Assembly: GCA_950295325.1 (NCBI GenBank)
Contig: OX485809.1
Location: 33,356,001 to 33,420,000, forward strand
Direction of reading: 5' to 3'
Length of the DNA: 64,000 nt
From: Polytrichum commune
Lineage: Eukaryota; Streptophyta; Polytrichopsida; Polytrichales; Polytrichaceae
Below are positions 45,301-55,142 of the stretch, one piece after another (position 1 is the first letter of the stretch; every line of letters begins with the position of its first letter). The notes beneath the pieces were generated by a model. It did not search any database, was not told where the DNA came from, and was given only the letters and a program-made list of their open reading frames with translations. Both the position numbers and the translations under genes were made by a program.

Positions 45301-46297
45301 AGTCCTAAACCAACACGAACCCTACACATACCTAGGAATAAATCTTGCACCATCATTCAAGTGGAAAACACAAATAAATACCACTACAGCTAAAATAACC
45401 AAACAATGTCAAGCCCTCGTAGCATGCCCAGCCACTATGAAACAAAAAATCAACATGGCTGATACAGTCATACGCGCTGGAATAGCATATAGCTTTTATG
45501 CAGTACCAAACTCCATACCAGCCATAAAAAAACTTGACAAAAAGATCATCGCACTCCATAAAACAATATGCGGAATACCCAAATGCACATCTAATATTGC
45601 TACACAACTCCCCCACAACCTATTTGGAATTGAAGCATTTTCACTACAAAATGCCTATCTACGGTGTATTGGAGAGCAACTACAAAATGCCCTTAACGAC
45701 AAAGGCCGTATTGGGAAAATTTATACCGGCTTAATACAATTTATACTTGCCAAATACGGAGGTTCTAAAGAAATTACCCATATTAAATACCACCACTGTG
45801 TTAGATCACCTATCACTAGAACACTATTTCTGCTCAAGTATAAAGCCGGAATCCACCTTAAAAGTACAATAAACAACTTCCTCCTACACCCATCCCCACT
45901 CGAAAACGCATGGATGCAAGAAGCACAAATGCTACAGGGTCTAAACCCCAATACCTCACTTAAACTATTACACAAATTGCTCATACATAATATAACAACA
46001 CTAGACCAAATTACCATGCCTAATGGCTCCACACTAATGAACCTAGATGAATTCAAAATCTACCACTCCACCCCCTCCAAACTCATGCAAAGTGCACTAA
46101 ACATTGCTAATCAACTATTTTGCCAACCTCCCTGTAACCACGAATGCCCCCTACCATGCCAACGACACCATCTGCCCAGATCCCTCAAAGACAAATATAT
46201 ACTAAGACACCATTACATTCTACCTCACCTACCGACTCCCCCCGTACACCCCCCGTACACCCCCCAAACCCTCCCATCCCCCCAACAACATACTTAA
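39332..46297 (+). CDS. LINE ORF2: repetitive N-terminus, 2A-like motif, AP endonuclease, reverse transcriptase
   Basis: An open frame of 2321 codons. The first in-frame ATG is at 39923, leaving about 2124 residues. Counting from 39332, residues 1-890 are low-complexity and rich in His, Pro, Lys, Tyr, Thr and Asn. A 2A-like motif GDIELNLGP lies at 895-903. The AP-type endonuclease spans about 1115-1370 (ITWNASS, IQETKL, PGRGGLLT, CGDFNRD, SDHYPV), with catalytic Glu, Asp and His kept. RT spans about 1690-1960 (KVPGPDKIPNS, YIDFKNAFGS, GTIQGDTLSPYLF) with YADD at 1920-1923. The endonuclease nicks target DNA and RT primes from the nick. The frame ends in TAA at 46295-46297, where older copies read on, so the stop looks like damage. 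Confidence 0.85.
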   Translation: MTTNRQAKKKYLLQYYPKYIEIYSKIQIHTRINILYPSCIQSTLRCQKTYTKYNHTSPIPQYGRPQQTTHPIHIPEYIYIPYYTLRTIYSLCIKYRIHTSYKVPQLRPKYNYHLRHYPHPTSNLHTKYGKYPKQLHYLYSRHKDHPIHILYSKYIPLPKHNPHHKQETHPNLTTHQQNKLHPKHHSHPKYKQYSTNKMALAYRLRHNTNRKLHLTNWKPTPITNQISKHYANAYPLTKQQENIIPAQHHTTPTINRALVKIPKIKTTNLHKYYPSTSSTTNVNQISINKPNYTNHPHNNNPKHTLRTKHTTHPNYTSHPKHKIQQPHSQCRHLTRNELHPTSKPHLKYRIHPKQRPHPQLNPPITSKQSSNITHTPNYGKYPKHIPHPMNYLHPRHGSHSKHISHSTHISHPKHNPHHEQGAHPNLKACQQNRLHPKHKPRQKSVLYPHSQPDPYSKYKQHPTNKMASAYRPRHKTNRKNHLTNWKPTLMTNQVPKYYVNSHPLPKQQENIIPTLHHIPSTTKLTFIKNQKPSKTQPKTTNLYRYFPIISSTSNIKLINVPNHTNNYTKYNPRTQHTTHPNFTAHPKQKVQWPLSQYKYSSRNRFHPKLKSHPKHSLHPNHNTQPKPKPPLTPKQPSNITHTPPNPITINKTKNMKNPKTNKTRPLPTQLGNITSPPQQDSHLKQKIPRSHPQYYSHPRYSPHLKHNLHPRDKLHPNHRVHLKHKLHPKTKIYPKHKYQQAYRYQPKQATQSNSKSHKPHPTYNLYLKPTPYPHSKYHLHPKYKPYQKYKHPYSKYNPYPNNKMASAYRPRHINNTYHFIKNWKPNSVTNPLPTNNATSHFSPELVEKTTPAMPNLFTTTKFTFLKYLKINMRKPKTLQFYGYYFIDILDLLKCGDIELNLGPMPDILRTHPITHKKRANTYFIPNTIKLQPEYQHLANTFAPILKHTHPLHPQAITTYPHLHHYTQTQNQSPPTHMLYALIITIHPAIDICNNMLAQPQNYHFNNIWTNTLIIRLANLTNPPERHILTPHPYTTFIRNNQHIILPQNSIHAKINEFIHNQVTTPTSTTLKKEFPFLPNQLITETLRCLENINEYSHPPPIPAAPTPITRINTNTEHETTIITWNASSLNTSLPNLQSLINNSLNNTAIVHIQETKLTANKSTKYIQNLFPEFKLIFNNTHAFTRCIQQKMPYTPGRGGLLTLIHHKYAFPGNVTKIPTPTNISPYLQIIKINNHPLIPWLIIHMYMPTHLEDTCLIPHLKNEITNEITIHPNHIYTLCGDFNRDIALRGRQNNNTNTPPQEEDFQWKNFTTSLNLEYIQTNTSISRQGGYNYTSINLIDGFYIHSPDNSKFTSTTNTNMNLNSDHYPVTLHIPHNTLIARPPPPTNTPPTRILNPIPPENLENFNTIFFEENSTQLKELITLLENHQHLIPDQWLDACASLDYIINKISETIEKTCKADPLPNLTTRTSQQGGFLPCKQAREWKRHLNTYHLIRKTIYIAQHDPSWLVHPILTDIQNHQHVNIPHPPATAASPDEWINTIAALAKTANKEAKKITTKYTRDCILKAVSKYRQMYEKSPKKINRKVFKNTETSPLDSIIDRQNNILTSPEDIASEIYAQQSISNRPTVPTCHHQNTHPLHCTCAVRQYPWHDLEGYTIDKRGEPQISLHTYFNQETYDFCLKNLNNNKVPGPDKIPNSILKNMPPRFHKQFFLFFKHCYKQKQIPASWKTSLTVLLYKKGNPSQLTNHRPIVLANTIYKFYTSTLTSILSAYGERYQILHDSQEGFRAERSTSRQIQILIAALEDARLTNQDIYILYIDFKNAFGSIDYARLLAIMKDLGYPTDSINLIGNIYSQSSTIFTGEHFEKTLPIHIQKGTIQGDTLSPYLFIIFLEPLLRWLQQGNNGYTFGTSRIKISSAAYADDLAAIANKLETLQTQLHKLDKFCKWARMDLGIPKCAVTGCPNKSKLNPTTFKALIQSTNINYRNQPIPVLNQHEPYTYLGINLAPSFKWKTQINTTTAKITKQCQALVACPATMKQKINMADTVIRAGIAYSFYAVPNSIPAIKKLDKKIIALHKTICGIPKCTSNIATQLPHNLFGIEAFSLQNAYLRCIGEQLQNALNDKGRIGKIYTGLIQFILAKYGGSKEITHIKYHHCVRSPITRTLFLLKYKAGIHLKSTINNFLLHPSPLENAWMQEAQMLQGLNPNTSLKLLHKLLIHNITTLDQITMPNGSTLMNLDEFKIYHSTPSKLMQSALNIANQLFCQPPCNHECPLPCQRHHLPRSLKDKYILRHHYILPHLPTPPVHPPYTPQTLPSPQQHT
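39923..42040 (+). repeat. Three in-frame tandem units in the ORF2 N-terminus
   Basis: AACAAAATGGCC(C/T)(T/C)GGCCTACCGG recurs at 39923, 40727 and 41741 (ATG positions), spaced 804 and 1014 bp, both multiples of three. Each unit encodes NKMA(S/L)AYR(P/L)RH and a following NWKP. Each closes with a KTTNLY/KTLQFY-type block. In the third unit that block runs into the 2A-like motif. Each ATG has A at -3 and G at +4. Confidence 0.8.
42011..42040 (+). other. 2A-like motif in LINE ORF2 (GDIELNLGP)
   Basis: Residues 894-903 read CGDIELNLGP, which fits the 2A ribosome-skipping motif D(V/I)ExNPGP except that Pro is Leu (CTA for CCN). 2A-like motifs before the endonuclease are known in several animal and trypanosome LINEs. 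The old copy in this window keeps the NPGP form at 54290-54322. Skipping would separate the repetitive N-terminus from the enzyme. Confidence 0.7.
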
Positions 46298-48956
46298 GGA
46301 CCCTCGACAATATCCCATATACAAAATACTGGATCACAAACAAAAACAATCTACCGACCATAACGGAATAAAAAGAACAGTCACGTCATACCTATGTCAA
46401 TGGACTACAACAAATAACCACACATACAACAAATGGCAAACCCCAAGGGACCTATACCCCTATTGCGATGCCAACACTTGCAACCACAACACCGCCCTAC
46501 TTACCCACTACCACATGGAAAGGCAACACAAATACTTCTCAAACATTATGAATGCAACCCAAAAAATGACATCGAAACCAACTCCGATACAATCCAAATA
46601 CAATTTGACGTCGCTCACATATACGAGGATAATGGTAGGCACCTCATCACCATCCCGAAAACTAGACTAATGTGGTTATGGAAACAATACCAATTGGCAA
46701 AAAACACCACACATGGGCTAGAACCGCCCACCCAATCTTTCGAAACCGAAATTGTCTGGTTATATCAAAGATACAAATACCGAATCCCGAAAAGTGACCC
46801 ACTCAAACGTGCCCAATATACAATACCAACCCCAATATTGGATCTCCTAATAACCACATTCAATATCAACCAGTCATACTTCTCATCCCCAGTGACATGC
46901 CCCACACAACTCACCCAATTCTACTCGCCATTCTCGCGTGACATAATATTTGGATCCTTAGGGAAAGCATTTGACCACAAATGGCAAGGAATAGGATACG
47001 CTCACCCCCACAACGAAACAGACCTACAACAAGCCATTCACTGGGCTCGAATGGCGGCCCAAAATGATCCACATACAATCACTATACTTATATCTCCGGA
47101 TACCGACTGGTACAAAAACCCAAACCCGCCCGTAGGTCCATTCCTGGACACACACATCATTGCCCACTTTGCAGCCGATACGATTGCATATGAAGAACCC
47201 ACAATACCTCCCGAACTCAATATTACAAGAAAAGAACCGTCTACCCTACAAATATTTTGTATCCACCACCAAAACAATAACATAGGCACCTATGAACAAA
47301 TGAAACTACTAAAGGACATAGCAGACAATCTCCAAATACTACAAAGTCACACCCAAATTGCACATCACAGTGAACTCTAGTAAAAAATGGTCTAAATCAA
47401 ACTACCTAAATATACCCCCAAACAATAACATCCCCATCTCACAACTCCCAAACTACCAAACAAACCTACCACTAAAATTCCACCCCCAATTCAGCTACTA
47501 CACTGATGGCTCCTTTATGAAACCCAAAGAAATAGCCCCCGGGGAATGGAGAAGAGAAAGAGCTGGATACGGTATCTACAGCCCCAAAGGGCTAAACATC
47601 GCCAATAGATTACATGGACATCAAAACATATTACGAGCAGAAATGATTGCTATACACGAAGCACTAAGCATTATCAACGCACAGTTTCCCAACGAACCCG
47701 CATACATATTCACAGACAGTCTAAATGTATTATACCTACTTAACACTCAAATTAAACACCCCACACTTCATAATAGTCACCCAGACCAAACCACATTAGC
47801 CTCCATGGTTAAAATTCTTCAAAAAAGGACACAACCAATTACACTATACAAAGTTAGAACACACGTCAACATTGAAGGCAATGAAAAAGCAGACAAACTA
47901 GCCAAAAAAAGATTAGAATTAGAGCACAGAACTGCCGCCCACCCATACGAACATGCCCACGCCACCCCTTACTATTACCAAAAAGACGTATGGGCCTTGA
48001 TGGAAGACGTTCCGGACAAAGACCCAATTAGATTTCTAGAAAAACAAATTAAAAAATATGACAGGGAAACGAACCTAGCAATCATGGCTACACAAACCCC
48101 CAACACCCGTAAATGGACAGAAAACATAGATATAGACAATGAGTTGTCAAACGAATTCTAGACAAATCCCGCTATCACCGACAAACAAAAATCATGCCTC
48201 ATCAAATTCCGCACAGGAACCTACATGAGTAATGCGAGAAAACAAATGTTTTTTGGCCACCAAAGATTTCCCACTATCACGTGCCCCATATGCAACCCAA
48301 ATGAACCAGATACATGGATACATGTATTACTTACATGTAAACACCAACATATACACTCACTTAGAGTTAAAAGACATAACAAAGCAGTCGGAGAAATTAG
48401 GAAGCTCCTAATCTCATCAGAAAAATCCCGATGCTTTACTCTCATGAATGCTGGCACCTTCAATAACAATCCCCAAGAAAACACAGTCCCCAATTGGCTA
48501 CTCCCCTGCACATGTAGTACACAAAGATGTCACTGTAACGCAAGATTTAGACCTGATATCCTATGTGTTAAAGGACTAACATATCAAAATGCCCCCCCCA
48601 ACGATGTCGACCCTAACCTTACCATACAATTCATTGAATTCACATATTGCAATGACAGATTCTCCCCAGAAGCAATTGAAGCAAAAAATAACAAATACAG
48701 CCCACTAATTGCCAGCATTGCCTCCAAAGGATGGAAAATCGAACCACTTATTGTCATCACTGTTGGGGCCAGAGCGACTGCCCACACCCCATCTATGAAA
48801 GCACTAGAGACCAACTTCAAAATACCTATGGCCACCATCAAAAATACCTTCAAAAACATTAACACCATTGCAATACAATATGCTATGTCTATTCTCCTCC
48901 ATAAAAGGAGAATTGAAAACCACCAACCACTCCCCCAAAATCCAAACCCCCCATAA
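46298..48956 (+). pseudogene. LINE ORF2 C-terminal part, broken: zinc-finger-like block, RNase H, CCHC and restriction-like endonuclease
   Basis: Continues ORF2 through frame changes. A Cys/His block (YLCQWTTTNN, YCDANTCNHN) at about 46389-46560 is in a second frame. The first frame resumes at 46433-47380 (FGSLGKAFDHKWQGIGYAHP). RNase H lies at 47358-48161 in a third (YTDGSF, RAEM, FTDS, VNIEGNEKADKLA: D, E, D, D kept). After an in-frame TAG (48159-48161) comes FRTGTYMSNARKQMFFG, a CX2CX9HX4C finger starting CPIC, then RVKRHN, RPDI and EFTY. The last series matches restriction-like endonucleases of R2 and Dualen. At least four lesions mean this copy cannot make a full product without recoding. 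Confidence 0.75.
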
Positions 48957-49133
48957 CTCAGAACTTTAAAGATAGGGTAAGGGGCAAGGGGTATTATATT
49001 AGGCGTAGTTACATTATTGGTTTCTTGTGTCTAAAGTGTCTACTCTCGAAAGGGGGGAGTAGATCTTCTCCTTCATACCTCTGTCCTGTGGGCTTGGGAT
49101 TGAAGGTAGATCGAACAGACACTTAATTCACGT

Positions 49134-49152
49134 CGGTCTCCTTCGGAGACCG
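49134..49152 (+). other. Stem-loop in LINE 3' region
   Basis: CGGTCTCC-TTC-GGAGACCG makes a perfect 8-bp stem with a 3-nt loop, about 180 bp after the last LINE frame. LINE reverse transcriptases often recognise a 3' stem-loop, so this could be the element's priming structure. That is inference. TCGAACAG lies upstream here and also upstream of the 36850 hairpin. Confidence 0.5.
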
Positions 49153-49200
49153 AAGTTGTTTCTTCTTCTTCTTCCTTGTTAGTGAGTTGTGCGTCCACAA

Positions 49201-51676
49201 AGGTTGCTATGATCATTTGGATTTATCTTGAGTTGTTACGTTGTAGCCTACACCTTTCTTGGCTTGCAAACCCCTAGAATGATCCTCCACTCCGCGGGGA
49301 CACTTTTTGAGAGGGTTTAAAGACCCCCTCCTTCCACATTGAAATATGTCTATTTTTTTCGATTGTTAGACAAAGTCCTAACTTTAAATAGTTATGAAAA
49401 AACTCTTTCTTTTCATTTCTCTAGTAGTAAGGTTTGAGGAAGCCCTCTCTCCACCTTCTCCTAGTTAGAATGTGTCTTTGTAAATACACAAAAAAAAAAA
49501 ATTTCCTCCTTAGAGGTAAGTTAGAATACATATTTAAAAATAGAGGCATTGTAGACCTTGGCCACTGATGGCATAAGTATTTAGTTCATCACTTAAAACC
49601 AAATATTTATTATTTTTTCTCAAATAGGAATATTTTATAGTTATCCATAGCCTTTTTCCATTTGCAATTTGGTTGAGATAGAAATTATTTATTAATTTTC
49701 AAAATCGGAGTGAGAATTAGGATGTTCATTTGGACAACGGCTGCTCGATTAAACTTGTTGGCCTTATCAAAACTTCAATCTAAAAATATATATTATTCTC
49801 AAGTAGAATTTTTTCTTTTTAGATCCATTTATAACGTGTGATTTAATTAAGTAATGAATTAGATATGCATTTTTAAATGTTAGAAACATAGTTTGAGCTC
49901 TTCTAGTTGACTGTTGCATTACATGGAGGCTGCTGGATCCATCTCAGTTTATCTTGTCAATTTCATATTTTTCTCTCATAGATAATTTTGATAGATTTCA
50001 AGGGTTATTTAGAACATATGATTTGACTTAGTAATGAATTAGAGATTTATTTTCAAAGGTGAGATATATAGTTTGAGCCTTTCTAGTTGACTGCTGCATT
50101 ATAGGGAGGTTGTTGGATTCATCTCAACTTATCTTGCTAATTTCATATTTTTTTCTTATATATCTTTTTGAAATCTTTTGAATGATCTATGATGAGTCCC
50201 AATCCAAGTAACAACGAATCAACTATGGATTTTTGAATTTGGATGATCAGTTTAATATACATCATATTTCCAGACCTTGTAATTTTTGCAATTTTTATCT
50301 TATTGTAGTAAATTTTAGATCTCTAGAAGGCTACTTATATGTATTAAGTACATTTATTATGGTAAGGCTAAAATTACATTGCATTAAAATAATGTTTTAA
50401 CCATTGACTAACCTAACATCCACAATCAAGTTAGCAACAAGAAAATAAACAAGGTCAATGTTTGAGAAGTGGAGCAAGACAAGGAAGTAGCGGTTTGGAC
50501 TACATCAAGCCCAACTAATCAAGGAGCATTGATATTAGCTAATTAATTCTAGCCATTCATTTAGGATTAGAGGGAGCGTGGCCAAGGTATGCAATCCTAA
50601 TTTCACTCACCTATCTCGTAAGATCAAGTGGTTGACCACTTAACCACCAAGAGGGATACCCAATTTCATTGTTCTCGGGGCCCCTTGGTATATTTTGTGG
50701 TAGTATTTTTTATTATTAGAAAAGTTTTGCATGTGGTAAAGTCAGATTAATTACCGACATAATTAATCTGAATGTTGTTGGTGGAAATGTGGGGTTAATG
50801 ACCCACGAATCCATTGTTGTGTTGTTGGCCCCATGAATTGGGAGTTATGGCCCCAATCCATGAAGATTGTACAATATATTGAACCTACATGTCGTATGTC
50901 ACCCTAGTCCCATTAAGTTGCATTTTATAATCTATCTAGTGTAAATATATTTAATAATAATAAAAACGTAAAAACAAATCGTAAATCCTTGTTGGCAAAA
51001 AGCGTGAATTGGAGTCTTAACTCGGTAGGGTGACACCACCGTTTGGACCGTTCAAGTCCAAAGGTTTTGAATTGTCACTTAGCCTTTAAAAAACCTACAC
51101 GAGGCCCTAGAAGGTTCTGAGCTAAGGGATGCACCAATCAGGTAAGGATGATACTTAATACATGAATGTAGTAAGGTAGGATGTATAAACAAAATAAATT
51201 AAATAAAAAGGTTGTGTAAAGGGTGGGACTTAAGCCAAATTCCCCCGTTTAAAAATTTTAAACATAATTAAATAAGGAAGTAGGAAGGAATTGAATGGTC
51301 GATCAAACCGTCGTTATTCCGTCCATTGAGCTAGAGGTGGTATGAGGCACATCCGGTTGGTATGTACCAGAGCCATTTAATTCATAAGTTAGGATTGTCT
51401 TAGTTCCAAGGCTAGTGCGTCTACGCTTAGACTAGGTTATAAATCTAGGTTAGAACTAGGTATAAAATGGATTAGTAGAATTTAAAGCCATAATAATAAA
51501 AACTAAGGCCCAATTTCCGGATGTATTACAACCGCAATTTCAATCCCCCTCCAAAAATCTAAGCACTTACTTTATATAACTACCATCCAGGTTCGGCTTA
51601 GGCACTTGCAAGTGTAGGCTACCCTCACCGAAAGATTTGTGTGGTAGGCTCCCTTGGAGGTGGGTGGCCTAAAAGT
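49201..51676. other. AT-rich gene-less block to the right of the younger LINE
   Basis: No supported gene. It was carried in with, or accumulated beside, the LINE inside the old copy. It holds the 180-bp repeats listed separately and, near 51010-51060, A-box-like (TAACTCGGTAGG) and B-box-like (CGTTCAAGTCC) motifs that hint at a tRNA-derived SINE head. Confidence 0.45.
49820..50270 (+). repeat. 180-bp tandem repeat, two clear units and a decayed third
   Basis: GTAATGAATTAGA, AGTTTGAGC, TTCTAGTTGACTG(T/C)TGCATTA and TTTCATATTTTT occur in the same order starting near 49841 and 50021, exactly 180 bp apart. A poor third copy begins near 50201. The region is AT-rich and non-coding. Its length resembles satellite monomers, but only a short array is present. 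Confidence 0.7.
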
Positions 51677-54600
51677 GCTACATGGCTAAAGTGAAGTAGA
51701 CGGTATTGATCTCCGTAGTTTGTGAAGAGGGCCGTTAAGGTGCTAGTGTATAGCTTATATTTTGTATTAGCCAGGGTGATGGGCTTGTAGTTGGTGAGGT
51801 GAATTCGGTTGTCTTTTTGTGTATGAGAATGGTTTTATTGTGTTTCCAGTAGGTTGGGATTTCCTTCTGTTTGTAGCAGTGTTGGAAAAATAAGAAGATT
51901 AGGTCATGGCATTGTGGTGGTAGGGTCTTGATTTTGTCATTGGGAATGTTGTTGGGTCCGGGGGTTTTTCCTCAAGTTAGTCTCCTAAGACAGTTGTTGT
52001 GGGTTTTTTTGGTGATTTGGGTGTGTATTTGTGTGTTCCAGGGGCCTCTTTTGTCAAGTATGAAACCTTTGTCTGTGAGCCAAGGGTATCTTCGTTCGGC
52101 ACATGTGCATGAGCTTGGATGATCTTTGGTGTCTTCACATATGGGTGTTTGTCTTTGGAAAGATGTTTGTTTGGTGTTGTAAATTTCATTGGCTATAGTT
52201 GTGGGTTTGGTGAAAATGGCTCCTTAGGAGTTTTTGAGGCAGTCGAAGGAGCTATAGGTTGCAAGGTAGAAAATCCTTTTGTCAATAGTTTTGGGTTTTG
52301 TGTTGAGGCAGGCTCTGTATTTTGTGATGGTGATTTTGCAGTTTATTGCAGTTTGTTTGGTAATAATTCTGTGGGCTTCTGTTTTAGCATTTTTGCCTAT
52401 TGTAGCTAGGTCCTCTATCCATTGTTTGTGTTCTATGTAATTAGTGGGAAGTGGTGGCATGTTGATGTTCCAAATTAGTTGTAGGGTGTTTATGTCTGGG
52501 TGGTTGTGGAAGTGTGTGTGAGAGTTGTGACATGCGGCTCGAATTGCTTTGCAGATGCTATGGTGTATTTTAAATTGGTATTTCTACACTTTTTGTTGTT
52601 TCCTGAGTAGGAATCCGCCCTGGGTTTTTGCTCTATTGGGTAACGGTGAGGGGGGTTTTGACATACATGTTTGTTCAATGCATTGGCTAAGAGACTTTAT
52701 GATGTTTTGGAACTTACTTTGGGTTTCTTCCCATTGTATGTATGTAAGTTGTTCACTTTGTAGCATTGTTTGGAGGTTAGCTTTAGCTAGGCTTTGTCCT
52801 TCTAGGAATGTTGTTTGGAGTTTTTGGATGTTGTTGGGGGGTATAGGGTATGTTATGCGGGGGGGGGGCTCATGAGGGTTCTGATTCCTTTGATGACAAT
52901 GCTATTAGGGGCTAGTTGTATTTGGATTGGATAATGATCAAAGTTTTTGTTTAGGTTGGTTGTTTGGCTTTGTATATTGTTGTGGTTGGGGATGTTAGAG
53001 TAGAAGCCATCTATGAGGCTTGTTGGGGTGTAATTGTGACCTCCTTGTCTTGTAAAGTTATTTTTGTTATTAATCGTGTTTAGGCCGATGTTGCTCGTGA
53101 ATTGTGCCCAGGCATAGTCACTTTGGTTAGGGAGGGATGGTATTCCATTGGATGTTTTGCCTCTAAGTAGTATGTCTTTATTGAAGTCTCCTGCTATGAT
53201 GGTTTGATGTTTTGGGTGTTGGTTTATTAGGGATTGAATTTGGCTTTGGATTTCTTGTGTGAGGTGGGTATCTTGAGGGTGTGTGGGCATGTACATGTTT
53301 AAGAGGAGTATGGGTGTGATGGGTATGTTGTTGATTATAGCTTGGAGGCATGGCAATATTGAGCTGGGGATTGGGATTTTGGTAATGTTTTCATTTGTGT
53401 ATATGGATTTAGGTACCATTGCTAGTACACCTCCTTTGGCCAGGGTGGATCCAGTACACCGGTTGTGTCTGTGTGTTACGGTGTTGGAGTTGTTGTATAT
53501 GATTTTATAATCCGGTAACTTGCGGTCTATGTATGATGTGGATTTGGATTTTTGAAGTTTGGTTTCTTGTATGAGGAGGATGTGTGGGTCTATATGTAAT
53601 GTTTGTGTGTGTTATTGGATGTCTGGTAGGCTGGAGTTAATGTGTCTAGTATTCCAGGTGACTATTTTTAAGTTTGTTGTGTGGTGGGCATCTATACTTA
53701 TGTTGTCCAAAGAGGTGTGAGTTGCATTGGTAGTGTTTAGGGTGGGGTGATATCCCCTTACTTTTTGGGTACATTTGGTTATTTCTTGTTGTAGGTTTTG
53801 TGGGAGATGGGGCAATTCTTCTCTTAGGGTAGATATAGTTATTGGTTTGCCTTGGGTGATTTTGTTGTTGATGTATGTGTAGACTTGTGCCATGATAATT
53901 GGTTGGGTGTTATAGTTGGGGTGATTTGTTGTGTGTTTTTCTTTTGAGTGTGTGTATTCTGGTAGATTATGTAGCCTACGTAGGATAGTGAGGCATCTTG
54001 AGTCTAAGTTGACCGTGAGTTTTTTATTGCATATTTGCAGTATTGGGCTATAGGTTATTATAAGTGTGTATATTAGGTGGTGTGTGGGGTATTTTGAGAG
54101 GAGTGAGTTGTGCTGACGGATGTGGGCTAGTTCATAGTTTTGGGTGTCATGAGTAGTTTGGTTTAGGTAAGGTGCAAATAATTCCTTGAGGTTAGCGTAA
54201 TGATGTTTGAGTGTTAGTGTATTTGGTATGAAGTATTGTTTTTGGCAATGTGTGTACTCTAGAGGGAGGTTTTTGAGGATGTGTGAGAGTGGGCCCGGGT
54301 TAGTTTCTATCTCCTGTGGCATTGTTCCATATGTAGAGTTGTACGGATTTGATTTTTGGGGCTTTGAGGTGTATGTGGGTTATGTAGTGGAAGTTGCCTA
54401 TATGGTTTATGATGTGGATTGGGGGGATTAGAGGGGTGTGTTTGTTTTGTGGTGTGAGTCTGGTGGAGTGTTGTGTGTTGTTTGGTTGTGTGTGGGCATG
54501 GTGTGGGAACGTGCTTGGAGTTGGAAATGTGATTGAATGGGGTTGGGGCGGGTTGCTCTCCTGGCCATGTTATTGTGGTTGTTGTTGTGTCATGTCGTGT

Positions 54601-54934
54601 CAGATTGATGGTTGTGCCGCCTATTTTTGTGTATAATACTTTGTGGGTTGTGTAATGTGGTCTTTGTTTTTGTGGGTGGCACTTGAGTATGAGGCTGGCT
54701 AGTGTTGCTAAGCTCATTTGTAATCTGGCGGCGTGTGTACGGCTCGTGATAGGAGGTGGTTGATTGATGGCGTGTGCAGGTGCATGTGTCGTTTCATTTC
54801 CATTGTAGTGTGTTTGCTTTGTATGAGATTTTTGTGTGTGTTGTTGTGTGGCGTTGCATTGTGTGTTGCATTGTGTGGGTGTTGCCTGATTGCAAGTTGA
54901 TGTGGGTTGTTATGTGGTGAATCCAAGTGCTACT
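51677..54934 (-). mobile_element. Old LINE copy, 5' half (2A motif, AP endonuclease, RT start)
   Basis: On the minus strand, in element order, come a 2A-like EIETNPGP motif (54290-54322), IPNTLTLKHHYANLKELFAP, the AP endonuclease (IVTWNTRHINSS near 53640, AGDFNKDILLRG near 53180, NFDHYPI near 52940), and the start of RT (HCYKQKEIP near 51880). It stops at about 51677, at the residue where the 35683-36474 fragment starts. Several frame breaks are present. It is therefore the other half of the same old insertion. The Copia element interrupts its far 5' end at 54934. Confidence 0.8.
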
Positions 54935-55142
54935 TGTTGTTTCTAAAGATTACATCTTTATTCCAACAAGAGAGAGAGAACATACTTCCTTCTACGATAC
55001 TTATACCTTCAGTCTACCTAGCTGAGAGGTCCAGATGACTCGATAACTTGCTGACGTCATGGATGAGATCTTATCAGGATAAGGTAGGGAAGGAGAGGAA
55101 GGTAGAGATGGAGAGTGATGAGCGTAACAGTAACTTCCAACA
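54935..55142 (-). repeat. Copia 3' LTR
   Basis: 208 bp, starting TGTTGTTTCTAAAG and ending CTTCCAACA on the plus strand, matching 60157-60364 with six substitutions. The purine-rich tract next to it (GAGTGAGAGGAGG on the minus strand) is the likely plus-strand primer. Confidence 0.95.

Larger units (their letters stand above)
36475..49200 (+). mobile_element. Younger Dualen/RandI-like LINE
   Basis: A non-LTR retrotransposon inserted in opposite orientation within the old LINE. It has a 5' region with about 100-bp repeats, ORF1, a very long ORF2, broken RNase H and endonuclease frames, and a 3' tail with a stem-loop. Having both an AP-type endonuclease before RT and a CCHC/restriction-like endonuclease after it matches Dualen/RandI, known from Chlamydomonas. 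The sense strand is strongly A/C-rich and G-poor. The 5' limit comes from the break in the old LINE. The 3' limit is a guess, because no poly-A tail is visible. Confidence 0.75.

Noticed and set aside
40900-46060. Many minus-strand open frames opposite LINE ORF2
   Set aside because: They result from the G-poor sense strand. They carry no domains, and ORF2 motifs define the true strand.
36475-51676. The whole block of about 15 kb as one giant transposon with TGTAG...CTACA ends
   Set aside because: Only five bases match at the ends, no target duplication is visible, and the contents are explained by a LINE plus unrelated AT-rich DNA.
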